From Chitinophagaceae bacterium (lineage in GTDB: Bacteria > Bacteroidota > Bacteroidia > Chitinophagales > Chitinophagaceae), in NCBI GenBank assembly GCA_947372235.1, contig CANBSW010000015.1, positions 1 through 43,699 of the forward strand: a stretch of DNA of 43,699 nt. The letters are read 5' to 3'. Shown piece after piece: positions 32,793-41,362 of this stretch. Each line of letters begins with the position of its first letter. Positions within the stretch are counted from its first letter, which is position 1. The translations under genes and the position numbers were made by a program. Under the pieces are notes generated by a model. That model had not been told where the DNA came from and searched no databases. It saw only the letters and a list, made by a program, of their open reading frames with translations.

Positions 32793-34577
32793 ATGAAGAA
32801 TATCAGAAATTTTTGCATCATTGCCCATATCGATCACGGTAAAAGCACTTTGGCCGACAGGCTGCTGGAGCACACCAAGACCATCGGCGATAGGGATATG
32901 ATGAACCAGGTGCTGGATGATATGGATCTGGAACGTGAAAAAGGGATCACCATTAAAAGTCATGCAATACAGATTAATTATCCATACAAAGGTGAGGAAT
33001 ACATCTTTAACCTGATTGATACACCCGGCCACGTTGATTTTAGTTATGAGGTAAGCCGTGCATTGGCCGCCTGTGAAGGGGCTTTGTTGCTGGTAGATGC
33101 TTCGCAGGGCATACAGGCACAAACCATCAGCAACCTGTATCTGGCAATTGATAACAACCTCGAAATCATACCCGTTATCAATAAAATTGATATGGATGGT
33201 GCCAAGATCCCGGAAGTAACTGATCAGATCATTGACCTGATTGGATGCAAGCAGGAAGATATTTTGTTAGCCAGTGGAAAATCAGGGATTGGTATCGAAG
33301 AGATATTACATGCCATTATTGAGCGGATCCCTGCACCGAAAGGCAGTTACGATGCACCTTTGCAGGCGCTGATATTTGACAGCGTATTCAACAGTTTCCG
33401 GGGTATTATTGTGTATTACCGTATTCTGAATGGGGTATTGAAGAAAGGAGATAAGATCCGTTTTGTTGCATCAGGAGCAGATTATTTTGCGGATGAAGTA
33501 GGGGTATTGAAACTGAGTATGACGCCGAAGGATGAAGTAAAAGCAGGAGATGTAGGCTATATCATTACCGGTATAAAAAATGCGAAAGAAGTTAAAGTAG
33601 GAGATACGATCACCCTCGCCAATAATCCCGGCGAAATGATCCATGGTTTTGAGGAAGTAAAACCCATGGTGTTTGCTGGGATCTTCCCCGTGAATACAGA
33701 GGATTTTGAAGTGCTGCGTGATTGTATGGGCAAATTGCAATTGAATGATGCATCGCTTGTATTTGAACTGGAAACCTCACAGGCACTGGGCTTTGGTTTT
33801 CGATGTGGGTTCCTTGGTTTGCTGCATATGGAGATCATTCAGGAGCGCTTGGAAAGGGAATTCAACCAAACGGTCATTACAACGGTTCCGAACGTAAGTT
33901 TTATCGCCTATACAACCCGTGGTGAAAAGATCCAGGTAAACAACCCGATTGAAATGCCCGACCCGGTTAAAATAGCCAAGATTGAAGAGCCATTTATCAG
34001 GGCACAGATCATAACGCAGCCGGATTATATAGGTAACATTATGACGTTGTGTTTGGGCAAACGTGGGATCCTCATTAACCAAAGTTATTTAACCCCAACA
34101 AGGGTGGAACTGGTTTTTGAAATGCCATTAACTGAGATTGTATTTGATTTCTATGATAAACTGAAAAGTTCTACCCGTGGATATGCCTCTTTCGATTACC
34201 AGCCTATCGATTATCGCCAGGCGGATATCGTTAAAATGGATATCCTGCTGAACAATGAAAAAGTGGATGCCTTGAGCGCATTGATCCACCGCGGAAGGGC
34301 AGAAGATTTTGGAAGAAAATTGTGTGAGAAATTAAAAGAGCTATTACCTAAACAGCAATTCCAGATTGCCATACAGGCTGCTATCGGTGCCAAAGTAATT
34401 GCCCGCGAAAACATCAGCGCCATGCGTAAAGATGTAACCGCCAAATGTTATGGTGGTGATATCAGCCGTAAACGTAAACTCTTGGAAAAACAGAAAGAAG
34501 GTAAAAAACGTATGCGCCAGATTGGTAACGTAGAAATTCCGCAGGAAGCGTTTTTGGCCGTGTTGAAACTGGATTAG
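32793..34577 (+). CDS. lepA: Elongation factor 4 (LepA), ribosome-associated GTPase
   Basis: 594 residues starting at the ATG at 32793, which reads [19 protein letters not shown]; an in-frame TTG three codons upstream overlaps the promoter element and is rejected. The P-loop is AHIDHGKS, G2 is [12 protein letters not shown]3 is DTPGH, and G4 is NKIDMDGA. A beta-barrel domain II and EF-G-like domains III and V follow, then the LepA-specific C-terminal domain with [13 protein letters not shown] HRGRAEDFG and [20 protein letters not shown]. The factor acts on translating ribosomes and in initiation under stress. It is a full-length single-gene unit, ended by the large hairpin at 34584-34665. Confidence 0.98.
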   Translation: MKNIRNFCIIAHIDHGKSTLADRLLEHTKTIGDRDMMNQVLDDMDLEREKGITIKSHAIQINYPYKGEEYIFNLIDTPGHVDFSYEVSRALAACEGALLLVDASQGIQAQTISNLYLAIDNNLEIIPVINKIDMDGAKIPEVTDQIIDLIGCKQEDILLASGKSGIGIEEILHAIIERIPAPKGSYDAPLQALIFDSVFNSFRGIIVYYRILNGVLKKGDKIRFVASGADYFADEVGVLKLSMTPKDEVKAGDVGYIITGIKNAKEVKVGDTITLANNPGEMIHGFEEVKPMVFAGIFPVNTEDFEVLRDCMGKLQLNDASLVFELETSQALGFGFRCGFLGLLHMEIIQERLEREFNQTVITTVPNVSFIAYTTRGEKIQVNNPIEMPDPVKIAKIEEPFIRAQIITQPDYIGNIMTLCLGKRGILINQSYLTPTRVELVFEMPLTEIVFDFYDKLKSSTRGYASFDYQPIDYRQADIVKMDILLNNEKVDALSALIHRGRAEDFGRKLCEKLKELLPKQQFQIAIQAAIGAKVIARENISAMRKDVTAKCYGGDISRKRKLLEKQKEGKKRMRQIGNVEIPQEAFLAVLKLD

Positions 34578-34583
34578 CGTATG

Positions 34584-34665
34584 TAGTTAAAGAAGTTAAA
34601 AGGGGTTAAAATAGTTGAACCCACAATGGTTTAACTATTTTAACCCCTTTTAACTTCTTTAACTA
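34584..34665. terminator. 33-bp perfect inverted repeat shared by convergent genes
   Basis: The arms 34584-34616 and 34633-34665 are exact inverted copies made of GTTAAA words; the pairing can extend five more positions (one G-U) to a 6-base loop. It begins 6 bases after the lepA stop, and its right end includes the stop codon of the minus-strand gene at 34663. It can terminate both transcripts. Confidence 0.85.
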
Positions 34666-35598
34666 TCCCTTGCCATTCTTCTTCGGCAAAATAAATTTAT
34701 CACCCCGTTTCTCTGCTCCAGGTTGTGCAGGGTTGATGTTTGATCTGGGGTCAGCTTCTTTTACGATAGGAACATAGATCCATTTGCCATTAACCCATCT
34801 GAAACCTTCAAAACTGCCTACAGGAATTAAAGTGTATTTATTTTCAGGCTCGCCGTTTTCACTGGTAAGTTTGGCGAAAGTGATCATATCAAGCTCTTCA
34901 TCATAATTCAGTCTTGCATTGGCTTCTTTTTTAAATTCCAGACAAAAACGAAAGGCAGGTTGTGATGGCTTTATTTCATCATTGGGATAATTGAAATATC
35001 GTCCGCCAAATAAAGGCTGGTTCTTTTCATCAAATGTTAATACATCGATCCATTTTTTTGTGCTGCGTGCATCATTGGCATCATAACCGATCAGCGTATA
35101 ATAATTTTTGTTATTGAATGTTTTCTGAATGATGTTATAATAAACAGCACCAATCCATTGACGGTTACTGCGAACTGAATCAACCGGATTTTCTGTGAAT
35201 GGAGAGTAATCATAAAGTGGAATGAGTTTTAAGGATCCATCTTTTGTATGGTATTGAATGGCCCCTTTCTGGCGGTAATAACTAAAATCTTTCATCACCT
35301 GCCAGGTGATGATGCGGAAGCTGCTGTCAGGCGCGTACAAACGGGAAATTGTAGATAGAGAATCAAAAGGGTAAGAAAAAGAATACGGAATCTTTAAAGC
35401 ATTCACAAGCGATTTTGTAAAAATGCTGTCTGCGATGGCGCGGTCAGCTGTTTCTTCTGCATTCACAATATCATTGGCATAATTACGCATGTTTTCTTCC
35501 AGTTGCAATAAAAGTTGCACACTGGCCGGAGTTTTTGTTTGTGCGTTGAGTAAGCCCGCACAAAAACAGATCAAAACAAGGATGCTGAATTGCTTCAT
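34663..35598 (-). CDS. Exported protein of unknown function
   Basis: 311 residues with a signal peptide (KQFSILVLICFCAGLLNAQ). The N-terminal part is helical (LLLQLEENMRNYANDIVNAE); the rest is mostly beta strands, with YYTLIGYDANDARSTKKWID and FCLEFKKEANARLNYDEELD. The last 30 residues are basic, with PAQPGAEKRGDKFILPKKN. I remember similar proteins as conserved hypotheticals in Bacteroidota, without a function. It lies 83 bases downstream of gmhB on the same strand, and its stop codon lies inside the hairpin shared with lepA. Confidence 0.85.
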   Translation of the reverse strand: MKQFSILVLICFCAGLLNAQTKTPASVQLLLQLEENMRNYANDIVNAEETADRAIADSIFTKSLVNALKIPYSFSYPFDSLSTISRLYAPDSSFRIITWQVMKDFSYYRQKGAIQYHTKDGSLKLIPLYDYSPFTENPVDSVRSNRQWIGAVYYNIIQKTFNNKNYYTLIGYDANDARSTKKWIDVLTFDEKNQPLFGGRYFNYPNDEIKPSQPAFRFCLEFKKEANARLNYDEELDMITFAKLTSENGEPENKYTLIPVGSFEGFRWVNGKWIYVPIVKEADPRSNINPAQPGAEKRGDKFILPKKNGKG

Positions 35599-35681
35599 AT
35601 GAATAGGTTCGCGACCAAGTTACAACCTATCTGATATTGAGTTGTTAATCTGCTTTCTGATTTTACAATTTTAAGTTTTTA

Positions 35682-36236
35682 TTAGCCCTGAATCGCATTG
35701 GCAAAAGCAAGCAGGTCAGGGAAACGCAGGTCGATCAATGGATCCGGAAAAGGTGTGTCCGGATGTGTGGTTGCCACAAATACGGTATTAATGCCGGCAT
35801 TACGGCCAAATCCCATATCACTGATGCGGTTTCCAACAATCAGGCTTTTAGAAAGGTCAATATCCGCATAATCTTCCTTAGCCTGAAAAGCCATGCCTGG
35901 ATTGGGTTTGCGGTTGACAGAGTCATTAGACAGATCAGAACAATAATATACTTTATCAATCCTCCCGCCACTTGCCTCAATTTGAGATATCATGTTTGTA
36001 TGGATATCAGTAAGATCATCCACCGTCATCAATCCTTTGCCAACACCTTTCTGATTTGTAGTTACCACAATGCGATGGAAATGTTTTGCCAGTATTGCCA
36101 ATGCTTCCAGAGTTGTATCATAAAAACAAAACTCTTCCCAGTTGCGTATATAATCATTGTCTTTATCATGGTTGATCACTCCGTCACGGTCTAAAAAAAG
36201 TGTCCAGCTGTGATCTATATTTTTCAGGTCCAACAT
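35682..36236 (-). CDS. gmhB: D-glycero-D-manno-heptose-1,7-bisphosphate 7-phosphatase-like HAD protein
   Basis: 184 residues from the ATG at 36236; a TTG two codons upstream would overlap the hddC stop. HAD motif I is LFLDRDGVIN (Asp16, Asp18), motif II is VVTTNQKGVGKG, and RKPNPGM and LIVGNRISDMGFG supply motifs III and IV. The family removes the 7-phosphate of heptose bisphosphate. The zinc loop of E. coli GmhB (Cys-x-His...Cys-x-Cys before RKP) is not present; the segment is short, YYCSDLSNDSVNRKP. Assignment rests on fold plus its place directly after hddA-gmhA-hddC. Confidence 0.88.
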   Translation of the reverse strand: MLDLKNIDHSWTLFLDRDGVINHDKDNDYIRNWEEFCFYDTTLEALAILAKHFHRIVVTTNQKGVGKGLMTVDDLTDIHTNMISQIEASGGRIDKVYYCSDLSNDSVNRKPNPGMAFQAKEDYADIDLSKSLIVGNRISDMGFGRNAGINTVFVATTHPDTPFPDPLIDLRFPDLLAFANAIQG

Positions 36237-36238
36237 AG

Positions 36239-36937
36239 TCAAATATATAATTCTGTTTGTGCTTTCAGATAATCTTCGGGAATCCCAATATCAATAAAAT
36301 AACCATCCTGTTTTATTCCATACATGTTTCCTTCCGTATAAAATTGTTGCAGGTAAGCTGTTTCAAAAGAAAATTTTTCAGGTAAGACCAATTGTAAAAA
36401 TTGGTCTTTATTTAAAATATATACACCACCATTGATCAATCCTTTATCGTAAAACTGTTTTTCTTTAAAGGAAGCAATACTGCCATCAGCATTGAGTTCC
36501 ACAACACCATAGCGTTCGAAGTTTTTCATGGGTTTTAATGCCAATGTACAATGCGATTGATGTTTAAAATGGAAAGCAGCCTGTTTGGAAAGATCTATTT
36601 TAAAAATACTGTCGCCATTAACCACTACCACATTTTCTTCCCTTGCAAACCCCAATGCATATTGAATAGCCCCTCCTGTACCCAATGGTTCTTTTTCTAT
36701 CACCAGTTCAAAACTGCCGGGTTCTAAAACTGTGGACAGATAATTGGTAAATGCTTCTGAACGATAGCCCAATGAAAAAATAAAATGGGTTACTCCTTGT
36801 TTTTTGAGATGATCGATCACAAAAAAAACAAATGGCGTCCCATTGATGGGAGCCATACATTTAGGAAGATCAGGAACTGCATCACGCAACCTTGTTCCCA
36901 AACCTCCGGCCAGTATGATGGCTTCTGTTACCTGCAT
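36239..36937 (-). CDS. hddC: D-glycero-alpha-D-manno-heptose 1-phosphate guanylyltransferase
   Basis: 232 residues, a single RmlA-like nucleotidyltransferase domain. The nucleotide-binding signature AIILAGGLGTRLRDAVPDLP is followed by KCMAPINGTPFVFFVIDHL, KEPLGTGGAIQYAL and the metal-binding VVVNGDSIFKIDL. In this pathway it converts heptose 1-phosphate and GTP to GDP-heptose. Similar enzymes use glucose- or mannose-1-phosphate; the heptose assignment comes from gmhA, hddA and gmhB beside it. It directly abuts gmhA upstream (stop and start adjoin) and ends 2 bases before gmhB. Confidence 0.9.
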   Translation of the reverse strand: MQVTEAIILAGGLGTRLRDAVPDLPKCMAPINGTPFVFFVIDHLKKQGVTHFIFSLGYRSEAFTNYLSTVLEPGSFELVIEKEPLGTGGAIQYALGFAREENVVVVNGDSIFKIDLSKQAAFHFKHQSHCTLALKPMKNFERYGVVELNADGSIASFKEKQFYDKGLINGGVYILNKDQFLQLVLPEKFSFETAYLQQFYTEGNMYGIKQDGYFIDIGIPEDYLKAQTELYI

Positions 36938-37513
36938 TTAGCCGAAAATATTGGCTTCCACCAGTTCACAAATAATATGACCGATCATAATATGGCTTTC
37001 CTGAATTCTCGGCGTATCGGTTGATGGCACATTGATCAAATACTCACATACATCTTTCATCTTTCCTCCACTCGCTCCTGTAAAGCCAATGGTAACCGTA
37101 TTCTTTTCTTTGGCAGCTTCAAACGCATTCAGGATGTTTTTTGAATTGCCCGATGTGCTTAATCCGATCAATACATCGCCATCCACACAAATGCCTTCTA
37201 CCAATCTTGAATAGATCACATCATAACTATAATCGTTGGCCACAGCCGTGAGATACGAAGAATTACAATGCAAGGCTTCAGAAGGCAATGCTTTTCTGTC
37301 TTTATAAAAACGGCCGGAAAATTCTGCTGCCAGGTGCTGTGCATCTGCCGCACTTCCACCATTGCCGCAAAACAAAACTTTATTACCGTTTTGAAAAGCA
37401 AGTGTTATTACTTTAACCACTTCTTCAATGGTTTGTATAAGCGAGTCGTCTGTTAAAATTGATTTCTTTACATCTATTGATGCGTTGATGATACTTTTTA
37501 TTTTAGGGATCAT
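36938..37513 (-). CDS. gmhA: Phosphoheptose isomerase
   Basis: 191 residues, one SIS domain. FCGNGGSAADAQHLAAEFSG is the GmhA signature, followed by LIGLSTSGNSKNILNAFE in the sugar-phosphate site and IQESHIMIGHIICELVEANI, with the conserved Glu and His at the C-terminus. It converts sedoheptulose 7-phosphate to D-glycero-D-manno-heptose 7-phosphate, the first step of both ADP- and GDP-heptose synthesis. It starts 23 bases after hddA and adjoins hddC without a gap, so the set is one operon. Confidence 0.95.
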   Translation of the reverse strand: MIPKIKSIINASIDVKKSILTDDSLIQTIEEVVKVITLAFQNGNKVLFCGNGGSAADAQHLAAEFSGRFYKDRKALPSEALHCNSSYLTAVANDYSYDVIYSRLVEGICVDGDVLIGLSTSGNSKNILNAFEAAKEKNTVTIGFTGASGGKMKDVCEYLINVPSTDTPRIQESHIMIGHIICELVEANIFG

Positions 37514-37536
37514 ACTCCTTTTATTTTCTTAGGTTT

Positions 37537-38562
37537 TTATTGAATGGTCCAGCTGGTTAACCCATGCTGAGTAAACTGGTATGGATTAATCCTGCCCCCA
37601 AAGGTATTCAGTGTTTCTATTACTTTGTAACGCGTATTACCAGGGCAATAAAAAATCATAAACCCACCGCCACCGGCTCCGCTGATCTTTCCGCCGGTAG
37701 CACCGGCTTTCATGGCTGCTTCATAAATTTCTTCAATATGACTGTTGGAGATATTGGCAGCCATATTTTTTTTCTGCCGAAAACCATAGTCAAGTATTTC
37801 ACCAATGGTATCTAATTTTCCTACCAATAATGCTTCTTTCATCATTTTTGCCTGCTCTTTTAACTGATGCATGGCATCGATACTTTTGGTATTTTTTTCT
37901 TTTACATTTCTTTGTTGCTCAGTTATAATTGTGGCCGATTCGCGAGTGGTTGATGTGAAAAATAAAACAAGGTTATTCTCCAGTTCATTCAAATAATCCT
38001 GTCGAATGCGTAAGGGATTTACGATCACTTTATCATTGGCGGAGAATTCCATAAAATTAAATCCTCCAAAAGTGGCAGCATATTGATCCTGGCGGCCACC
38101 TGCCAGTTTTAAATCCGACCTTTCAATTTCATAGGCATAATGCGCTATATCATAATCTCCAAGCGGAAGTTTCAGCATTTCAACAAAAGCGCCAATAATT
38201 GCCACTACAAGGGTTGAGGAAGTACCTAAGCCACTTCCTGCAGGTGCATCAACGAAGGTGGATAATTTCATTCCATTATTAACAAACGGATGGTCTTTCT
38301 GAATTCGATTGTATACACCTTTCAGCAGATCTAAACAGCCATCTATCGGCAATGTATCCATCCGGTCAAAGGATTGTATGGAATTCTGATCGATAGATTC
38401 CATCACAATTTTACCATCATTGGTCAATTGAATACTCGCATGTGCATGAAGAGAAAGCGTGGCATTCAGAATGGCACCGCCAAACTGGTCGCTGTACGGA
38501 CTCACATCAGTACCTCCGCCTGCCAACCCAATCCGTAAAGGAGCTTTGCTGCGATAGATCAT
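37537..38562 (-). CDS. hddA: D-glycero-alpha-D-manno-heptose 7-phosphate kinase
   Basis: 341 residues, a GHMP-family kinase. The start RSKAPLRIGLAGGGTDVSPY is the HddA hallmark, followed by the ATP-binding VDAPAGSGLGTSSTLVVAII and the C-terminal motif GATGGKISGAGGGGFMIFY. It phosphorylates carbon 1 of heptose 7-phosphate to give the alpha-1,7-bisphosphate, which commits the pathway to the GDP-activated alpha anomer rather than the ADP-beta form made by HldE. It is the first of the four heptose genes, 100 bases after the GT4 glycosyltransferase. Confidence 0.95.
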   Translation of the reverse strand: MIYRSKAPLRIGLAGGGTDVSPYSDQFGGAILNATLSLHAHASIQLTNDGKIVMESIDQNSIQSFDRMDTLPIDGCLDLLKGVYNRIQKDHPFVNNGMKLSTFVDAPAGSGLGTSSTLVVAIIGAFVEMLKLPLGDYDIAHYAYEIERSDLKLAGGRQDQYAATFGGFNFMEFSANDKVIVNPLRIRQDYLNELENNLVLFFTSTTRESATIITEQQRNVKEKNTKSIDAMHQLKEQAKMMKEALLVGKLDTIGEILDYGFRQKKNMAANISNSHIEEIYEAAMKAGATGGKISGAGGGGFMIFYCPGNTRYKVIETLNTFGGRINPYQFTQHGLTSWTIQ

Positions 38563-38662
38563 TGAACTATGATAGATTAATCAACTAAAAATGAAAGACG
38601 AAGGTAACGAATAGACATATAGTAATTTGAAAAGAGCATTTCAAGTGTATACTTATAACTTA

Positions 38663-39811
38663 TTACTTAAAACTATCTCCGGCAAGTTGCAGAATAGTTT
38701 CTGATAGTTTATTCCAGCTATATTTTTTCTTTTCTTCTTTAAGATTAGGCAGGAAATGATCCGCTCCTGATTCATAAAGCGAGAGAATCCCTGTTGCTAT
38801 AGCTGTAGCATTTGGCTCTGTAACAATGCCTACTTTACCATCAGGTACCAGATCAGGCAGGCCACCTACATTGGTTACCAGCATCGGTTTTTCAAAATGA
38901 TAGGCGAGTGGGGTTACACCGCTTTGGGTGGCATTTCGGTAAGGTTGTATCACAAAATCAGCAGCACTTAGATAATAACGTACTTCACTATCAGCAATAA
39001 AATCGGTTCGCAGGATCAGTTGTGATGAAATATTAAATTGATTGATCAGTGCATCATATTCCTCCCGTTTCTCATAAAATTCTCCGGCTATCAAAAGTTT
39101 AATGCCGGATTTACGGATACGCTCATCATTCATGGCTTCCAGTAAAAGATCCAATCCTTTATATTTTCTGATGAAACCAAAAAACAAAATGATCTTTTCA
39201 TTTTCCGGGATTGATAATTTTTTTCTCGCTTCTGCTTTGGAAATGCCCTCTCCAAAATTATCGTATAAGGGGTGCACTACTTGCTTTGCCGGTTTATTTG
39301 TAAAGGAAACCAGATCTTTCATCACTTTTTCACTCATGGTAACAAATGCATCGATGGGCTCTACAAAATATTTAGTGAACGGCCTGTCGCCAGGTCTTTT
39401 TTCATGAGGTATTACATTGTCTGCAATACAAACCACTCTGGTAAAGCGATTACTTTTTGCAATTCGCAAAATACTGCCCAAACAAGGGCCCATCAATGGT
39501 AACCAATAGCGAACTATGATCAGCTCCGGTTTTAGTTGCTTCAATTGGTTTCCAACTTTGATCCAGTTCAATGGGTTGATAGAATTGATACATACTTTAA
39601 TATTCACATCATCCGGTGCCGGATCCGTTGAATATTGTGTGGTTCCGGGAAATAAGAAATCAGGATATTGTAATGAGAAGGTATAAATAGAAGCATCAAA
39701 TCCCTCACGCGAAAATTGTCTGCATAATCTTTCATCAAAAGAAGCCAATCCTCCACGCAATGGCCATGCGGGGCCAATGATGATGATTTTTTTGGGTGGG
39801 GGTTGATTCAT
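38663..39811 (-). CDS. Glycosyltransferase family 4 protein
   Basis: 382 residues from the ATG at 39811 (MNQPPPKK); a TTG four codons upstream is less likely. This is a GT-B fold enzyme. The N-terminal Rossmann domain has IIIIGPAWPLRGGLASFDER. The C-terminal GT4 domain has KIILFFGFIRKYKGLDLLLE, the nucleotide-binding region ADFVIQPYRNATQSGVTPLA, and PMLVTNVGGLPDLVPDGKVG. It transfers an activated sugar in surface glycan assembly; donor and acceptor are unknown. Its position before the heptose genes makes a heptose donor plausible but unproven. There is no signal peptide; it is probably peripheral at the inner membrane. Confidence 0.92.
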   Translation of the reverse strand: MNQPPPKKIIIIGPAWPLRGGLASFDERLCRQFSREGFDASIYTFSLQYPDFLFPGTTQYSTDPAPDDVNIKVCINSINPLNWIKVGNQLKQLKPELIIVRYWLPLMGPCLGSILRIAKSNRFTRVVCIADNVIPHEKRPGDRPFTKYFVEPIDAFVTMSEKVMKDLVSFTNKPAKQVVHPLYDNFGEGISKAEARKKLSIPENEKIILFFGFIRKYKGLDLLLEAMNDERIRKSGIKLLIAGEFYEKREEYDALINQFNISSQLILRTDFIADSEVRYYLSAADFVIQPYRNATQSGVTPLAYHFEKPMLVTNVGGLPDLVPDGKVGIVTEPNATAIATGILSLYESGADHFLPNLKEEKKKYSWNKLSETILQLAGDSFK

Positions 39812-39826
39812 TTGGTAAGTCAAAAA

Positions 39827-39876
39827 TCAAAAGTCAAAAGTCAAAAAAATATTTCATTTTGACTTTTGACTTTTGA
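39827..39876. repeat. TCAAAAG-word hairpin between two glycosyltransferase genes
   Basis: The arms 39827-39846 and 39857-39876 are perfect 20-base inverted copies, each made of TCAAAAG-type words repeated, around a 10-base loop; pairing continues after one mismatch. On the minus strand it lies 15 bases after the GT2 stop and ends 15 bases before the GT4 ATG. It may attenuate transcription between them. Confidence 0.8.
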
Positions 39877-39891
39877 CTTTTTAATTTTTAA

Positions 39892-40836
39892 TTATTGAAG
39901 TCCAGATTTTGTCTCAATCAAATAACTATTTCTTTCCGGTGCATTTCTGGCAACCAGTTCTGCAATAAAACCGGTAAGAAATAACTGCATACCAATGATC
40001 ATGGTAGTTAAGGCGATATAAAAGCTTGGGCGGTTGGTTAAACTGAAATCAACCGTCATGAATTTAGCAGCGATCAGATACATACTGGAAAAAAGTCCGA
40101 TCATAAAAAACAAGGTTCCCAATAGTCCGAAGAACTGCATGGGTCTTTTACCAAATTTCCCCAGGAACATGATCGTAGCAAGATCCAGAAATCCATTTAC
40201 AAAACGTTGCCAGCCAAATTTGGTAACACCATATTTACGTGGACGGTGTTCAACCACTTTCTCCCCAATTTTTCTAAACCCGCTCCATTTTGCCAAAATG
40301 GGAATATAACGGTGCATCTCTCCATATACCTCAATACTTTTAACCAGTTTTCGTTTGTAGGATTTGAGCCCGCAGTTAAAATCATGTAATTGAATTCCCG
40401 AACTGGCTCTTGCTGCTGAATTGAATAGTTTAGAAGGAATGTTCTTGGTAAATGTATTATCGTATCTTTTTTTCTTCCATCCACTCACCATATCAAACCC
40501 ATCCTCAACGATCATTCTGCGCAGTTCAGGAATTTCGTCTGGAGAATCCTGCATATCTGCATCCATAGTAATTACAACATCGCCCTGAGCAGCTTTAAAG
40601 CCTTCATTCAATGCAGCGGATTTACCATAATTTCTTTGAAACTTGATGCCTTTGAAACTCGGGTTTTCTTTTCCTTTTTTCTCGATAAAATCCCAGCTGT
40701 TATCGGTACTGCCGTCATCCACAAGGATCACTTCATACGACAGGTTATTTTGTGTAACCACAGATTCTATCCAGCTACACAATTCCGGCAAAGATTCGTC
40801 CTCGTTAATTAAAGGCACTACGATGGTAAGATCCAT
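39892..40836 (-). CDS. Glycosyltransferase family 2, membrane-anchored (DPM1/GtrB-like)
   Basis: 314 residues from the ATG at 40836 (MDLTIVVPLINEDES); a TTG five codons earlier would overlap the previous gene. The GT-A domain has VILVDDGSTDNSW, FQRNYGKSAALNEGFKAAQG and the DxD segment TMDADMQDSPDEIPEL. Two transmembrane helices follow (about 225-250 and 265-290). This layout matches enzymes that load a sugar on polyprenyl phosphate. The sugar is unknown. The gene begins one base after the DUF4199 stop, so the pair is coupled. Confidence 0.93.
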   Translation of the reverse strand: MDLTIVVPLINEDESLPELCSWIESVVTQNNLSYEVILVDDGSTDNSWDFIEKKGKENPSFKGIKFQRNYGKSAALNEGFKAAQGDVVITMDADMQDSPDEIPELRRMIVEDGFDMVSGWKKKRYDNTFTKNIPSKLFNSAARASSGIQLHDFNCGLKSYKRKLVKSIEVYGEMHRYIPILAKWSGFRKIGEKVVEHRPRKYGVTKFGWQRFVNGFLDLATIMFLGKFGKRPMQFFGLLGTLFFMIGLFSSMYLIAAKFMTVDFSLTNRPSFYIALTTMIIGMQLFLTGFIAELVARNAPERNSYLIETKSGLQ

Positions 40837-40837
40837 A

Positions 40838-41353
40838 TTACTGCTGCTCAAAAGGGTTGTTAGGATTTTTTTTAGCTACACCGGCACCGATCAATGAAGC
40901 AATCGCTCCTACGATGGCTGTTCCAAATAAAGATCCGGCAATGGCAAAAGGGAGAAAGAATTTTCTTACAAATTCAAGACTCTGTGTTATCTGTTCTTCG
41001 CTTAAAGTTCCTTTTGCTTCCATCCCCTTTCTGGCTTCCTCCAGCGACATGTCAACTATTTCAGGGTAAATAAACTTAATGGCAATGATGCTATAGACCG
41101 ATAAAATACCGGCAACCGCAGCTGTTATTTTAAATCCATGGGAAAAAACATTTCCAAACGTAACATTTCCGTCCATCTCTTTTGCATATTGGATGCAAAA
41201 CCATATGATCGCACCCGCCATGATCACTAAATTAATATACCCGAGTGATTTGTTCTGCATTTGTCCGGTAAAATAAAGAATCAGTCCATATACAATACAA
41301 ATAAGACTTAGTATCAGTCCTTTCATCCACGGAGGTGTAATTTTCTTTTCCAT
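40838..41353 (-). CDS. DUF4199 family membrane protein
   Basis: 171 residues with four hydrophobic segments: LILSLICIVYGLILYFTGQM, then YINLVIMAGAIIWFCIQYA, a third around ITAAVAGILSVYSIIAIKFI, and a fourth near the C-terminus (FAIAGSLFGTAIVGAIASLI). The loop before the last helix is charged (EEARKGMEAKGTLSEEQITQ). This is the DUF4199 pattern; the family has no known function but is often found just before a GT2 gene, as here. It starts 9 bases after the dihydroorotase homologue and ends one base before the GT2 gene. Confidence 0.9.
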   Translation of the reverse strand: MEKKITPPWMKGLILSLICIVYGLILYFTGQMQNKSLGYINLVIMAGAIIWFCIQYAKEMDGNVTFGNVFSHGFKITAAVAGILSVYSIIAIKFIYPEIVDMSLEEARKGMEAKGTLSEEQITQSLEFVRKFFLPFAIAGSLFGTAIVGAIASLIGAGVAKKNPNNPFEQQ

Positions 41354-41362
41354 ATGGTTGGT

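Noticed and set aside
21051..39876. CRISPR-like arrays among the short repeated words
   Set aside because: The words are 6-14 bases long, repeat only 2-4 times without equal spacers, and pair as inverted repeats; no cas gene is present.
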